DNA of 64,000 nt from Mycobacterium numidiamassiliense (GCF_900157365.1 NZ_FUEZ01000003.1:868001-932000), one strand, 5' to 3'; shown: positions 36,455 to 47,267, counted from the stretch's first letter. Numbers and translations: made by a program. Notes: generated by a model from the sequence alone, not told the origin.

Positions 36455-38806
36455 TCAGTCACGCGAGAAGGCAAGCGCAAGTTCGGATTCCACGTCTTCA
36501 TAGGGGCGCCCGGACACGTCGACGGTGACTTTGGCGATGGTCCCGCCGGTGAACGTGAACGGGGCTTTATAGCGGCTGGACACCCCGGACCCGCCATTGC
36601 GTCCGACGGTGATGCCTGCGCCCGCCAACCCGAACGTCCCCGGGTGGCTGGTCACATCGGCGAGCGTGCCGACCATGTCGTCGTCGATATAGAGGGTGAC
36701 GTCACCGAGCGGCGTGTGGCTGCCCGGCACCGTGCCCTTCAGCGAATAACGAACGCCGAACAGGTGTCTGCCCAACGGGACCGCAGCCGACGACGAAACC
36801 AGCTGCTGGCGTTCGCCGAGGAAGTTGTAGACGAAATGCAGGCGTCCGTCCTGGATGAACAACACGTACCCACCGTGGGCACCGCCCTGCTTGTACAGCA
36901 CGCCTTCGGCGCCCGTGGTATCCACGGTCACGTCGGCCAGCAACGCGAACGAGCGGCCGCGAATCTCGACCGCGGCACCGATCCCGACGTCAGCGCAATC
37001 GGGATAGTAGACGTAGCTTTCCCGTTCGCCGACCAAATAGGGCCGGAACCTGGTCAGCGTTTCCATCATGTTGAGATCGCCCAGCGGTAGTCCGTTGTAC
37101 TTGGCGGCTTCGGAGAACCACAGTGCCTTGAGCTCCTCGAGCTTCTCGGGCTGCTCGGCGGCCAGGTCGTGGCACTGACTGCGGTCGGACTCGATGTGAA
37201 AGAGTTCCCAGCGATCGGTGTCGAAATGCGACCAGCCCGCCGGCGAGGCGGCGTGCACGGTGTTGGCGAACCAGCCCTGATGCCAGATCCCGCGCGTGCC
37301 GAGCATCGTGTAGAACTGGGTTTGCTTGCCGGTCTTGGCATTTGAATCGGCAAGGGCCGCTTTGAAACTCACGCCGTCAAGCGGCTTCTGCGGAATGCCC
37401 TTCACGGTTTCCGGTGGGGTCATGTTCAGCAGGTCATACACCGTCGGGGTGATGTCGGCGACGTTGACATAGGTGTCGCGGACCTCGCCGTGTGCGGCAA
37501 TCCCGTTGGGCCAGGAGACGATTGCGGTGTCAGCGATGCCACCCTCGTGCGAGGCGTAGCGCTTGTACAGCTTGTAGGGCGTGTTGAAGGCCATCGCCCA
37601 GCCGATCGGGTAATGGTTGTAGGTCTGCGGCCCGCCGAGGTGGTCGAAGAGCTTCATGCTCTCTTCGACGGTGTCGATATAGCCGTTGAAGAACTTGCCC
37701 TCGTTCACCGACCCGTTGGGACCGCCCTCACCGCTGGCGCCGTTGTCGGAGATCACCACGATGATGGTGTCGTCCAGCTGGCCGGACTCCTCGAGATAGT
37801 CCAGGATGCGGCCGATCTGCGCATCGGTGTAGCTCAGGAAGCCGGCGAACACCTCGGCCATCCGGGAAAACAGCTTCTTCTCTTCGTCGTTGAGCGACTC
37901 CCACGGCCGCACGGTGTCCTGCATCGGCCAGGGTTCGCCGTTCGGTCCCTTGACATCCAAATACGGGTTGACGGGCGACAATTCGGTGTCGGCCGGGACG
38001 ATCCCCAACGCCTTCTGCTTTTCCAGCACGATCTCGCGGTAGCGCTCGTAGCCCATGTCGAACGTGCCGGCGTACTTGTCGGCCCACTCCTTGAAGACGT
38101 GGTGCGGCGCGTGCCCTGCGCCGGGGCACACGTAGCTGAACCACGGCTTGTCGGGCGCGATCACCTTGGCGTCACGGATGAATTCGATGGTCTTGTCGGC
38201 GAGGTCCTTTGACAGGTGGTAGCCGTCCTCGGGTGTGCCCGGCGGGTTCACCGGGTGGTTGTCGTAGACCAGGTCGGGGTACCACTGGTCGGTCTCACCG
38301 CCCAGGAATCCGTAGAACCTCTCGAAGCCACGCGAGGTCGGCCAGTGCCGTTTGGTCGAGGCCATGCTGGATTCTTCGAGTGGCGTCAGGTGCCACTTGC
38401 CGACGCAGTAGGTGTTGTAGCCGCGTTCGTTGAGCGCTTCGGAAAGCAGCGCGGTGTCGGCCGGAATGCGCCCGTTGCAGTTGGGGAAACCGTCGGTGAA
38501 TTCCTCGATGGTGGCCATGCCCACCGTGGTGGCGTTGCGACCGGTCAACAGCGACGCCCTGGTCGGCGAGCACAGTGCGGTCGTGTGGAACTGCGACAGC
38601 CGTATCCCGCGCTCGGCAATCCGCGTCATCGCGGGCATCTCGACTAAGCCGCCGAAGCAGTCCCAGGTTGCGATGCCGGTGTCGTCCCAGACCAGGTAGA
38701 GGACATTCGGCGCATTCTCCGGCGCGGTCGGCGCCGCGTACGGACCCCAGTCCGGCTCGGAATCGCGGATATCCAGCTCGATCTTGCCTTTGAATTCAGG
38801 GGACAT
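36455..38806 (-). CDS. atsA: Type I arylsulfatase
   Basis: 783-aa sulfate-ester hydrolase. Metal-binding Asp pair in YLVWDDTG (41-42). The sulfatase signature LCSPTRASLLTGRN contains Cys79, the residue changed to formylglycine. A further conserved segment is VVISDNGASGEGGPNG. No signal peptide is seen, consistent with cytosolic action. Start at ATG 38806 gives the family N-terminus; the frame runs on to 38893 through a repeat and is rejected. Synteny counterpart Rv0711. Activation requires the enzyme encoded at 31931-32824. Likely role: sulfate scavenging or turnover of a sulfated metabolite. Confidence 0.94.
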   Translation of the reverse strand: MSPEFKGKIELDIRDSEPDWGPYAAPTAPENAPNVLYLVWDDTGIATWDCFGGLVEMPAMTRIAERGIRLSQFHTTALCSPTRASLLTGRNATTVGMATIEEFTDGFPNCNGRIPADTALLSEALNERGYNTYCVGKWHLTPLEESSMASTKRHWPTSRGFERFYGFLGGETDQWYPDLVYDNHPVNPPGTPEDGYHLSKDLADKTIEFIRDAKVIAPDKPWFSYVCPGAGHAPHHVFKEWADKYAGTFDMGYERYREIVLEKQKALGIVPADTELSPVNPYLDVKGPNGEPWPMQDTVRPWESLNDEEKKLFSRMAEVFAGFLSYTDAQIGRILDYLEESGQLDDTIIVVISDNGASGEGGPNGSVNEGKFFNGYIDTVEESMKLFDHLGGPQTYNHYPIGWAMAFNTPYKLYKRYASHEGGIADTAIVSWPNGIAAHGEVRDTYVNVADITPTVYDLLNMTPPETVKGIPQKPLDGVSFKAALADSNAKTGKQTQFYTMLGTRGIWHQGWFANTVHAASPAGWSHFDTDRWELFHIESDRSQCHDLAAEQPEKLEELKALWFSEAAKYNGLPLGDLNMMETLTRFRPYLVGERESYVYYPDCADVGIGAAVEIRGRSFALLADVTVDTTGAEGVLYKQGGAHGGYVLFIQDGRLHFVYNFLGERQQLVSSSAAVPLGRHLFGVRYSLKGTVPGSHTPLGDVTLYIDDDMVGTLADVTSHPGTFGLAGAGITVGRNGGSGVSSRYKAPFTFTGGTIAKVTVDVSGRPYEDVESELALAFSRD

Positions 38807-38858
38807 GCGCCGAGCGTAGCGCCACTGCGAAAATTCCGATCTTTTTTCGCGGTGGCGG

Positions 38859-38883
38859 CTCCCCCGCAAGCGGGCGGTGCCCC
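38859..38883. repeat. Dispersed GC-rich palindromic repeat (copy B)
   Basis: CTCCCCCGCAAGCGGG (38859-38874) equals the reverse complement of 20517-20532, with partial similarity beyond. It lies just upstream of atsA. Such repeats are scattered in intergenic regions of some slow-growing mycobacteria, as far as I recall. Confidence 0.5.
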
Positions 38884-38900
38884 AGCTCGGCAAAGCAAGA

Positions 38901-38926
38901 CGCCCGAGACCGTAGGGTCTCGGGCG
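38901..38926. terminator. Terminator hairpin after rpsQ
   Basis: Perfect 11-bp stem CGCCCGAGACC / GGTCTCGGGCG with a 4-nt loop between the end of the S10 operon and atsA. The T-run (GTTTT) is better on the plus strand; on the minus strand it is only TCTT. It probably still ends the S10 operon. Confidence 0.7.
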
Positions 38927-38956
38927 TTTTGCCGTTGCTTGGTGACTACCTGGCTT

Positions 38957-39304
38957 TTACTTCGCCTTCTCCAGGATCTCGACGAGCCGCCAGCGCTTGG
39001 TCGCCGACATCGGCCGCGTCTCCATCAGCGAGACGCGGTCGCCGACCCCGGCCGTGCTGTCCTCGTCGTGCGCCTTGACCTTCTTGGTGGTCCGGATGAT
39101 CTTGCCGTACAGCGCGTGACGCATACGGTCTTCGAGCTCGACCACGATGGTCTTTTCCATCTTGTCGCTCACCACATAGCCGATGCGCGTCTTGCGACGA
39201 CCACGCGTCTTCGGATTGGCCGGAGTGTTCTTGGGGCCCTTGTCCTTTGACCCAGCGTCACCCTTGGGCGCGGCTTTCGGCGCTGCCTTCTTGGCTTCTG
39301 TCAT
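38957..39304 (-). CDS. rpsQ: 30S ribosomal protein S17 with an Ala/Lys-rich N-terminus
   Basis: 115 aa. OB-fold core from about residue 35 ([20 protein letters not shown], then [18 protein letters not shown]). The first 35 residues are Lys/Ala/Pro-rich ([20 protein letters not shown]), an extension also present in M. tuberculosis. ATG at 39304 shares one base with the rpmC stop; a GTG one codon upstream is possible. Last gene of the S10 operon. Confidence 0.97.
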   Translation of the reverse strand: MTEAKKAAPKAAPKGDAGSKDKGPKNTPANPKTRGRRKTRIGYVVSDKMEKTIVVELEDRMRHALYGKIIRTTKKVKAHDEDSTAGVGDRVSLMETRPMSATKRWRLVEILEKAK

Positions 39305-39537
39305 CACAATTCCTTACCGTCTGGCCCGGAAGCCAAACCGAGTTCCCGTTCCCGCAGGACGGTGTATACACGCGCGATCTCCTGACGCACCGTGCGCAGC
39401 CGACGGTTGTTGTTGAGCTGTCCGGTCGCCATCTGGAACCGAAGGTTGAACAGCTCCTCTTTGGATTCGCGCAGGCGTTCGGTCAGCTCTTCGTCGGTGA
39501 GCTCACGCAGTTCGCCAGGCGAAATGCCCACTGCCAT
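39304..39537 (-). CDS. rpmC: 50S ribosomal protein L29
   Basis: 77 aa: [20 protein letters not shown] then [20 protein letters not shown]. The start shares one base with the rplP stop (TGATG). It sits near the exit-tunnel mouth together with L23. Confidence 0.98.
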   Translation of the reverse strand: MAVGISPGELRELTDEELTERLRESKEELFNLRFQMATGQLNNNRRLRTVRQEIARVYTVLRERELGLASGPDGKEL

Positions 39538-39953
39538 CAGAACTGATCCTCTCGGGTGATGATGCGTGCCTTGATCGGCAACTTGTGGATAGCCCGGGTC
39601 AGCGCCTCGCGGGCGGTCTGCTCGTTGGGGTAGCTCAGCTCGAACAGCACCCGACCCGGCTTGACGTTGACCACCCACCACTCTGGTGAGCCCTTACCCG
39701 AACCCATCCGGGTTTCGGCGGGCTTCTTGGTCAACGGGCGGTCCGGGAAGACGTTGATCCACACCTTGCCGCCACGCTTGATGTGCCGGTTGATGGCGAT
39801 ACGCGCGGACTCGATCTGCCGGTTGGTGACGTAGGCGTGCTCGAGGGCCTGGATCCCGTAGTCGCCGAAGTTCACCTCCGTGCCGCCACTGGCGATGCCA
39901 CGCTGGCGGGGGTGGTGCTGCTTACGGTGTTTAACTCTGCGGGGAATCAACAT
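39537..39953 (-). CDS. rplP: 50S ribosomal protein L16
   Basis: 138 aa beginning [20 protein letters not shown], with the signature [20 protein letters not shown]. Needed for tRNA placement at the A site. It follows rpsC by 3 bp. Confidence 0.98.
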   Translation of the reverse strand: MLIPRRVKHRKQHHPRQRGIASGGTEVNFGDYGIQALEHAYVTNRQIESARIAINRHIKRGGKVWINVFPDRPLTKKPAETRMGSGKGSPEWWVVNVKPGRVLFELSYPNEQTAREALTRAIHKLPIKARIITREDQF

Positions 39954-39956
39954 GAT

Positions 39957-41322
<1,366 letters not shown>

Positions 41323-41326
<4 letters not shown>

Positions 41327-41604
41327 CGCCGTTTGGCCTTTCGGTCGTCCTTGATGTGCCCCTTGAAGGTGCGCGTCGGGGCGAACTCACCGAGCTTGTG
41401 CCCGACCATCGCCTCGGTGACGAAGACCGGGACGTGCTTGCGCCCGTCGTGCACCGCAAAGGTGTGGCCGATGAAGTCCGGAATGATCGTCGAACGACGC
41501 GACCAGGTCTTGATGACCTGCTTGCTGTTCTTCTCGTTCTGCACGTCCACCTTCTTGAGCAGGTGGTCGTCGACGAACGGTCCCTTTTTCAGACTGCGTG
41601 GCAT
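41323..41604 (-). CDS. rpsS: 30S ribosomal protein S19
   Basis: 93 aa: [20 protein letters not shown] and the signature [17 protein letters not shown]. Head of the small subunit. It follows rplB by 18 bp. Confidence 0.98.
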
Positions 41605-41622
41605 CTACTATTCCTCGACTTC

Positions 41623-42465
41623 CTAGCGACCGTGCTTCTTGCCGGTGCGCCGGCGCCGGACGATGAGCTTGTTACTCGCTTTGTTCGGGTGCCGGGTGCG
41701 GCCCTCCGGCTTGCCCCACGGGCTGACCGGGTGACGGCCACCAGAGGTCTTACCCTCACCACCGCCGTGCGGGTGGTCCACCGGGTTCATCACGACACCA
41801 CGGACGGACGGGCGCTTGCCCTTCCACCGCATACGACCGGCCTTGCCCCAGTTGATGTTTGCCTGCTCGGCGTTGCCGACCTCGCCGACCGTGGCGCGGC
41901 AACGGACATCGACGCGGCGGATTTCACCGCTGGGCATACGCAGCGACGCGTAGGTGCCTTCTTTACCGAGCAACTGGATACTCGACCCGGCCGAGCGCGC
42001 GAGCTTGGCGCCACCGCCCGGTCGCAGCTCCACGGCATGCACCAACGTACCGGCCGGGATGTTGCGCAGCGGCAGGTTGTTGCCCGGCTTGATGTCGGCG
42101 TTGGCGCCCGACTCCACCACATCACCCTGCGAGAGCCCAAGCGGGGCAACGATGTAGCGCTTCTCGCCGTCCAGGAAGTGGAGCAGCGCGATGTTGGCGG
42201 TCCGGTTGGGGTCGTACTCGATGTGCGCGACCTTGGCGTTGACGCCGTCTTTGTCGTTGCGGCGGAAGTCGATCACCCGGTAGGCGCGCTTGTGGCCACC
42301 ACCCTGGTGACGAGTAGTGATGCGCCCGTGGGCATTGCGCCCACCCTTGCTGTGCAACGGGCGCACCAGCGACTTCTCCGGCTCCGACCGAGTGATCTCG
42401 GCGAAGTCGGAGACGCTCGAGCCGCGACGACCCGGGGTCGTCGGCTTGTACTTACGAATTGCCAT
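41623..42465 (-). CDS. rplB: 50S ribosomal protein L2
   Basis: 280 aa: [20 protein letters not shown] and the conserved peptidyl-transferase-proximal segment [20 protein letters not shown]. Essential for subunit joining. It lies 29 bp after rplW. Confidence 0.98.
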   Translation of the reverse strand: MAIRKYKPTTPGRRGSSVSDFAEITRSEPEKSLVRPLHSKGGRNAHGRITTRHQGGGHKRAYRVIDFRRNDKDGVNAKVAHIEYDPNRTANIALLHFLDGEKRYIVAPLGLSQGDVVESGANADIKPGNNLPLRNIPAGTLVHAVELRPGGGAKLARSAGSSIQLLGKEGTYASLRMPSGEIRRVDVRCRATVGEVGNAEQANINWGKAGRMRWKGKRPSVRGVVMNPVDHPHGGGEGKTSGGRHPVSPWGKPEGRTRHPNKASNKLIVRRRRTGKKHGR

Positions 42466-42494
42466 GTCTGATCAAATCTCTCTCTCGCGCCCGG

Positions 42495-42797
42495 CTAGGC
42501 CGGTGCTCCGAAAAGGTCGATTGGCTTGCTACCCGGCGCCAACGTGACGATCGCGCGCTTGGTGCCTTTGCGCTTGCCGAATCCGCTCCGGGTGCGCTTG
42601 CGCTTACCCTGCCGATTCGCCGTGTTCACCGATTCGACCTTGACGGAAAAGATCTTCTCGACGGCGATCTTGATCTGCGTCTTGTTCGAATCGGGGCGCA
42701 CCACGAAGGTGTACACGTTGTTGTCGAGCAGCCCGTAGGACTTCTCTGAGATGACCGGAGCCAGGATGATGTCGCGGGGGTCAGTCACGGTCGCCAT
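42495..42797 (-). CDS. rplW: 50S ribosomal protein L23
   Basis: 100 aa: [20 protein letters not shown] then [20 protein letters not shown]. Docking site for trigger factor and SRP at the exit tunnel. Start shares one base with the rplD stop. Confidence 0.98.
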   Translation of the reverse strand: MATVTDPRDIILAPVISEKSYGLLDNNVYTFVVRPDSNKTQIKIAVEKIFSVKVESVNTANRQGKRKRTRSGFGKRKGTKRAIVTLAPGSKPIDLFGAPA

Positions 42798-43471
42798 CAG
42801 GCCGAAACCTCCTCGGTGCTAGCCGTGCCGGCGCCGGTGTGCGCGGCGATGTAGGCGTTGAGTGCCTCGACGCTGAACACCACGTCGTCCGAACGCAACA
42901 CGTCATAGGTGTTGAGCTGGTCGGGCGCCAGGATGTGCACACCGGGGATGTTGCGCACGCTCTTCTCGCCGGCCGCGTCGCTGCGGCCGATGACGACCAG
43001 CACCTGCTTGCGATCGGTCAGCGTGTCCAGAAAAGCCTTGGCGCTCTTGGTGGACGGGGTCTGACCCGACACCAGCTCGGTGATCGCGTGGATGCGTCCG
43101 TTGCGTGCCCGGTCGGACAGCGCGCCGCGCAATGCGGCCGCGATCATCTTCTTGGGCGTGCGCTGGGAGTAGTCGCGCGGCTGGGGGCCGTGCACGACGC
43201 CACCACCGGTGAACTGGGGAGCCCGCGTCGAACCCTGCCGGGCGCGTCCGGTTCCCTTCTGCCGGTACGGCTTGCGGCCACCGCCGCTGACCTCACCGCG
43301 AGTCTTGGTCGAGTGCGTTCCCTGCCGGGCCGCCGCGCGCTGCGCGGTAACCACCTGGTGCATCAACGCGATGTTGGCCGGCGCATCGAACAACTCGGCG
43401 GGCAGCTCGACGGAGCCGTCGACCTTGCCGTCCGGTGTCTTGACCTCGATCTTTAATGTCTTGACTGCCAT
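42797..43471 (-). CDS. rplD: 50S ribosomal protein L4
   Basis: 224 aa. The rRNA-binding loop reads [20 protein letters not shown], followed by [15 protein letters not shown]4 autoregulates the S10 operon in E. coli; no equivalent leader structure is obvious here. Start shares one base with the rplC stop. Confidence 0.98.
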   Translation of the reverse strand: MAVKTLKIEVKTPDGKVDGSVELPAELFDAPANIALMHQVVTAQRAAARQGTHSTKTRGEVSGGGRKPYRQKGTGRARQGSTRAPQFTGGGVVHGPQPRDYSQRTPKKMIAAALRGALSDRARNGRIHAITELVSGQTPSTKSAKAFLDTLTDRKQVLVVIGRSDAAGEKSVRNIPGVHILAPDQLNTYDVLRSDDVVFSVEALNAYIAAHTGAGTASTEEVSA

Positions 43472-44124
43472 TACTTTTCACCTCGTTTGACCGCGCTGCG
43501 GACCACCACGAGTCCACCGGTGCGGCCGGGGACCGCACCCTTGATCAACAGCACGCCGTTCTCGGTATCGACCTTGTGCACCAACAGGTTCTGCACGGTC
43601 ACCCGGTCGCTACCCATGCGGCCGGACATCCGCGTGCCCTTGAACACGCGCGCGGGAGTGGCGCAGCCGCCGATCGAGCCGGGACGGCGATGCACTGCCT
43701 GAGCACCGTGGCTGGCGCCCTGGCCGCGGAAGCCGTGGCGCTTCATGGTGCCCGCGAAGCCCTTGCCCTTGGAGGTACCGGTCACGTCGACGTAGCTGCC
43801 GTCGGCGAAAATCTCGGCCGTCAGCTCCTGGCCGACCTCGTATTCGGCGGCCGCGTCGGGGTTGTCCAGCCGGAATTCGGCGAGGTGACGACGAGGGTTC
43901 ACACCGGCGGCCGCGTACTGGCCGGTCACCGGCTTGTTGACCTTGCGCGGACTGATCTCGCCGTAGGCCAACTGCACGGCGCTGTAGCCGTCAGTCTCCG
44001 GGGTGCGGATACGCGTCACCACGTTGGGTCCAGCCTTGACCACAGTCACCGGCACGATCCGGTTGTTCTCGTCGAACACCTGCGTCATGCCCAGCTTGGT
44101 ACCCAGAATGCCTTTTCTTGCCAT
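43471..44124 (-). CDS. rplC: 50S ribosomal protein L3
   Basis: 217 aa: [20 protein letters not shown] and the loop reaching the peptidyl-transferase centre, [20 protein letters not shown]. It lies 14 bp after rpsJ. Confidence 0.98.
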   Translation of the reverse strand: MARKGILGTKLGMTQVFDENNRIVPVTVVKAGPNVVTRIRTPETDGYSAVQLAYGEISPRKVNKPVTGQYAAAGVNPRRHLAEFRLDNPDAAAEYEVGQELTAEIFADGSYVDVTGTSKGKGFAGTMKRHGFRGQGASHGAQAVHRRPGSIGGCATPARVFKGTRMSGRMGSDRVTVQNLLVHKVDTENGVLLIKGAVPGRTGGLVVVRSAVKRGEK

Positions 44125-44138
44125 GAGTTCTGGATCTC

Positions 44139-44444
44139 CTACTGGATGTTGACGTCGACACTGGCCGGAAGATCGATGCGCATCAACGCGTCAACGGTCT
44201 TCGGCGTGGGATCGAGGATGTCGATCAACCGCTTGTGTGTCCGCATCTCGAAGTGCTCCCGCGAGTCCTTGTACTTATGCGGAGAGCGGATGACGCAATA
44301 CACGTTCTTCTCGGTCGGCAGCGGCACCGGACCTACGACGCTGGCACCTGTACGGACGACGGTCTCGACGATCTTGCGCGCCGACGCGTCAATAGCCTCA
44401 TGGTCGTAGGCCTTAAGCCTGATGCGGATCTTCTGTCCCGCCAC
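44139..44444 (-). CDS. rpsJ: 30S ribosomal protein S10 (NusE)
   Basis: 101 aa starting [20 protein letters not shown] and ending [10 protein letters not shown]; also acts as NusE in antitermination. The frame is open to 44864, but the GTG at 44444 preceded by AGGAG gives exactly the family length. First gene of the S10 operon. The transposon starts 326 bp upstream. Confidence 0.97.
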   Translation of the reverse strand: MAGQKIRIRLKAYDHEAIDASARKIVETVVRTGASVVGPVPLPTEKNVYCVIRSPHKYKDSREHFEMRTHKRLIDILDPTPKTVDALMRIDLPASVDVNIQ

Positions 44445-44770
44445 GCTTCTCCTACCTTCACTCCTGTTGAGGCCCGGGTTCCGGGCCTGGTGCCCCCGGC
44501 GCGCTCGTTCGACTCGGCCCGTGTCGGGCCGATCGAGCGTCACGCCGGATACTGCGCCGCTGTTTACCTGTCGTGGTCCACCGGCACCCGCGGTCGGGTG
44601 TGTCACCCTTACGCAGCCTCGTTCGCGGCCACAATTAGTCGCGTTCAAGGATGGGACCGGACGCGCCCGTTTGGGCGCTGGTCGTATGCCCAACCAGGCA
44701 CAAGCCCGGCGCAAGGCAACCCGAACAGTATGCCTTAGATCGCGGGTTTGACCAAATCTCGGGCAAACAC
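44445..44770 (-). promoter_or_regulatory. S10 operon leader/promoter region
   Basis: 326 bp with no gene. It contains GC-rich inverted segments (GAGGCCCGGGTTCCGGGCCTG; TCGGCCCGTGTCGGGCCGA near 44516-44534) that would fold in the minus-strand leader RNA, and a less GC-rich patch near 44625-44650 suitable for a promoter. I could not fix the boxes. The upstream side is cut by the transposon at 44771. Confidence 0.4.
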
Positions 44771-44788
44771 GGTAGTGGGTCAGTTTGA
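44763..44788 (+). repeat. Left target duplication and terminal inverted repeat
   Basis: Target copy GCAAACAC (44763-44770) followed by the left inverted repeat GGTAGTGGGTCAGTTTGA (44771-44788). The same 18 bases occur at 27841-27858. Confidence 0.92.
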
Positions 44789-44824
44789 CGGCATGTAATT
44801 TACCGGTTGGGCTGCTCTGGTGGG

Positions 44825-45205
44825 ATGATGGTTGGCATGCCTGACCGGTCAAGAAAGCGTCCACGCGACCTTAACTCACTGGCCGCGTCCATCGTTAACG
44901 ATGCCACCGAGCAGACACCCGATAGGTATACGTATCGGGTGGAGTGGTCGGCCGAAGACAACGAATGGGTCGGCCTGTGCGCTGAGCTGCCATCCCTGTC
45001 CTGGCTCGACCCAGACAAGACGAAAGCACTCGCGGGTATTGCACGACTCGTGCAGGACGTCACTGCCGAAAAAGACCCGGCTGCGGTTGCGTTGGGCCGT
45101 AAGGGGGGCCTGAAGGGCGGAAGGGCAAGAGCGAAGAAACTGACGGCGGAACAGCGCTCAGAGATAGCCCGGAGGGCTGCTCGGTCTAGGTGGTCGACTA
45201 AATGA
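44825..45205 (+). CDS. HicB-like protein with a Gly/Arg C-terminal motif
   Basis: About 126 aa. The middle ([20 protein letters not shown], then [18 protein letters not shown]) resembles the partial RNase-H fold of HicB antitoxins. The C-terminus [20 protein letters not shown] followed by [13 protein letters not shown] is a motif common in mycobacterial small proteins and probably binds nucleic acid. No HicA toxin is adjacent. Starts at 44825 or 44837 are both possible. It overlaps the end of the convergent ParA gene by 8 bp. It may act as the DNA-binding partner of the ParA-type ATPase, or as a solitary antitoxin; this is inference. Confidence 0.65.
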   Translation: MMVGMPDRSRKRPRDLNSLAASIVNDATEQTPDRYTYRVEWSAEDNEWVGLCAELPSLSWLDPDKTKALAGIARLVQDVTAEKDPAAVALGRKGGLKGGRARAKKLTAEQRSEIARRAARSRWSTK

Positions 45206-46238
45206 CGCTGGCCAAGTAGGTCAGCTCCCGCTGATACCTGGTCACCGACCCGTTGACCTGAAGACGCTTCCCATCAACAGTGTGGAACTTCCCAATCTTG
45301 AGTTCTGAAATTGGAATGCTCTTGGCCCCGCTGATACGGCCTGATGATACGAAGTCGTCGGTGACCACGAAGGATTCGGTCGGGTCGCCATCGAATAGCT
45401 TCGGGTATCGGTTCGCAACGGAGAGCGCGCGCTCGATGTACATGCGAGATGCCCGGTCGGGGGTGGACTGCATCTGGCTCTTGGAGCCCACCATCGTCAT
45501 CACCACGGCGGCCACGCGGGGTGCAGAACGACCTCCGGCACGTCGGTTCCAGGTCTCAAAATCCTTTTTGGGGTTCGACAGCAACTCCAGGGTCAACTCA
45601 AGTGAGGCAATTGAGTGTTCATCCACCCGAACCGGGATGACGACCGCGTCGGCAGCACACCAAGCAAGGTGTGTGCCCCCGGCGTAGAAGGGACTGGTGT
45701 CGAGAAGGATTCCCTCAACCCCGAGTTCGTTCGCCTGCCCTTCTAAGACGACCTTCAGCGAGTCGAGCAACGCGCTGACGGCCTTCGGGTTGCTTTGGGC
45801 ATTCGCGATCTGGAGTTGCTGATACAGCGTTGACGGGAACGCGAACATCTCGGGTGAACCGGGGATGACCCACGTCGGCTTGACCGCCTTGAACGAGTCG
45901 CAGTACTTCGATACCCGGTAAGAGACGTCGGCTGGGGGTGTCCCGAATGCTGGACCCAATAGCACCGGCTGCAGAGCGTGAACGATATTGACGGGCGGCT
46001 CTTCTTCGTCGCGCATTAGCGCCTCGGTCATATTGCACTGGGCGCAGAGGTCGGCGACTAGCAACGACCGCTTCTTGGCCAATTCGTGAGCGAGGTTGAA
46101 GGACAACGTCGACTTACCGACGCCCCCACGCAGGGTTGAGACCGCGTAGGTGCGATAGCGAGGGGTTCCAGCTCGGGTGTAGCCGTCTTCCACGACAGAC
46201 TTGTGGATTGCCAGAACGCGGTCCAGGTCGCTGACCAT
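45198..46238 (-). CDS. ParA/MinD-type P-loop ATPase
   Basis: 346 aa. Deviant Walker A motif RGGVGKST at 37-44 (signature-Lys type), followed by LLVADLCAQCNMTEALM and a switch region LLDTSPFYAGG. Strong ribosome-binding site GGAGGAA before the ATG. Such ATPases partition plasmids and chromosomes or position complexes, working with a DNA-binding ParB-type partner and a centromere site. No ParB gene is beside it, but a repeat/palindrome cluster lies just upstream. The chromosome's own parA lies near oriC in mycobacteria, so this is an accessory copy. Alternative role: target-site or copy control of the transposon. Confidence 0.8.
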   Translation of the reverse strand: MVSDLDRVLAIHKSVVEDGYTRAGTPRYRTYAVSTLRGGVGKSTLSFNLAHELAKKRSLLVADLCAQCNMTEALMRDEEEPPVNIVHALQPVLLGPAFGTPPADVSYRVSKYCDSFKAVKPTWVIPGSPEMFAFPSTLYQQLQIANAQSNPKAVSALLDSLKVVLEGQANELGVEGILLDTSPFYAGGTHLAWCAADAVVIPVRVDEHSIASLELTLELLSNPKKDFETWNRRAGGRSAPRVAAVVMTMVGSKSQMQSTPDRASRMYIERALSVANRYPKLFDGDPTESFVVTDDFVSSGRISGAKSIPISELKIGKFHTVDGKRLQVNGSVTRYQRELTYLASVI

Positions 46239-46313
46239 TATGTTTCCTCCAAGCGCACCGTGAGCCAGCTGGCGGAACCGCTTCCCGCAGGGGGTGCAGG
46301 TTTCACAATATCA

Positions 46314-46376
46314 TGCAGGTGATGCAGGTTCACAGATAACCTGCAGTATATGCAGGTTATCTATTGTGCTGCAGGT
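46314..46376. promoter_or_regulatory. Iteron-like cluster with a 29-bp palindrome (possible centromere/operator)
   Basis: TGCAGGT occurs five times: direct at 46314, 46323, 46351 and 46370, inverted at 46339-46345. Two of them form the perfect palindrome AGATAACCTGCA-GTATA-TGCAGGTTATCT (46334-46362, 12-bp arms). It lies between the divergent ParA and transposase starts, so it could be a parS-like site, an operator for both genes, or both. Confidence 0.7.
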
Positions 46377-46399
46377 ATCGGTCAAGCATAATGGTCAGT

Positions 46400-47254
46400 A
46401 TGGTTAACCGGCTCTCCACCGACAAGCGGGCACAGATCGTGTCCTGCTTGTGTGAGGGCATGAGTATCCGCGCCACGGTGCGGGTGACCGGCGCCGCGAA
46501 GAACACCGTCACGAAACTGTTGGTGGAGCTGGGCGGTGCCTGCGGCGAATACCAGGCCGCAGCGCTATTTGACTTGCCCTGCACCACAATTCAGGCCGAC
46601 GAGATCTGGTCCTTCTGTTACAGCAAGCAGAAGAACATTCCCGATGAGCACCAGGGGGAGTTCGGTTACGGGGACGTGTGGACGTGGACGGCGATCTGCG
46701 CCGACACCAAACTTGTCCCCTCCTGGTTGGTGGGTGAGCGCACCGCCGAAGATGCTGAAGTGTTCATACGGGATTTGGCTTCTCGGCTCTCCAACCGCGT
46801 GCAGCTCACCACCGACGGTCTACGGCTGTACGTGAACGCGGTGGAAAAGACGTTTCATGGGGACATCGACTACGCGCAGCTGCACAAGATCTACGAGTCC
46901 CCCGACACCGAGTTCAACGAACGCCGCTACAGCCCCGCCATCTGCACCGGGATCGACATTCGGAGGGTCAACGGCAATCCCGACATGGATAAGGTCTCCA
47001 CGTCGTACGTGGAGCGCCAAAACCTCACCATGCGAATGGGCATGCGCCGATTCACCCGCCTATCCAACGGCTTCAGCAAAAAAGTAGAAAACCTAGCCCA
47101 TGCGGTGTCTTTGCACTACATGTACTACAACTTCGCGCGGCCCCACCAAACCCTCACCAAGGCCAACGACGGCCGTAAGACGACTCCTGCGATGGCCGCA
47201 GGAGTTGCCAATCAGGTCTGGACCTGCCGCGACATCGCGGGACTTTTGGACTAA
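46400..47254 (+). CDS. IS1-family DDE transposase
   Basis: 284 aa read as a single frame, unlike classical IS1 which needs a frameshift. N-terminal helix-turn-helix EGMSIRATVRVTGAAKNTVT. Catalytic residues: first Asp in IQADEIWSF, second in QLTTDGLRLY, Glu in SYVERQNLTMRM. The C-terminal part (MRRFTRLSNGFSKKVENLAH) is typical of the IS1 family. The ATG at 46400 is chosen to give the family N-terminus VNRLSTDKRAQIV; ATG 46391 is also in frame. No frameshift or stop, so it is probably active. The relic at 27841 carries the end of a related gene. Confidence 0.92.
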   Translation: MVNRLSTDKRAQIVSCLCEGMSIRATVRVTGAAKNTVTKLLVELGGACGEYQAAALFDLPCTTIQADEIWSFCYSKQKNIPDEHQGEFGYGDVWTWTAICADTKLVPSWLVGERTAEDAEVFIRDLASRLSNRVQLTTDGLRLYVNAVEKTFHGDIDYAQLHKIYESPDTEFNERRYSPAICTGIDIRRVNGNPDMDKVSTSYVERQNLTMRMGMRRFTRLSNGFSKKVENLAHAVSLHYMYYNFARPHQTLTKANDGRKTTPAMAAGVANQVWTCRDIAGLLD

Positions 47255-47267
47255 GGCTGACTCAAGC

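Noticed and set aside
44445..44770. L4-type attenuator in the S10 leader
   Set aside because: Several GC-rich dyads exist, but none matches a known L4-binding hairpin followed by a T-run, so no claim is made.
46314..46376. CRISPR array
   Set aside because: The TGCAGGT units are 7 bp, irregularly spaced and partly inverted; an operator or centromere site fits better.
46400..47254. Programmed frameshift as in classical IS1
   Set aside because: The transposase is continuous from the helix-turn-helix to the C-terminus in one frame, so no frameshift is needed.
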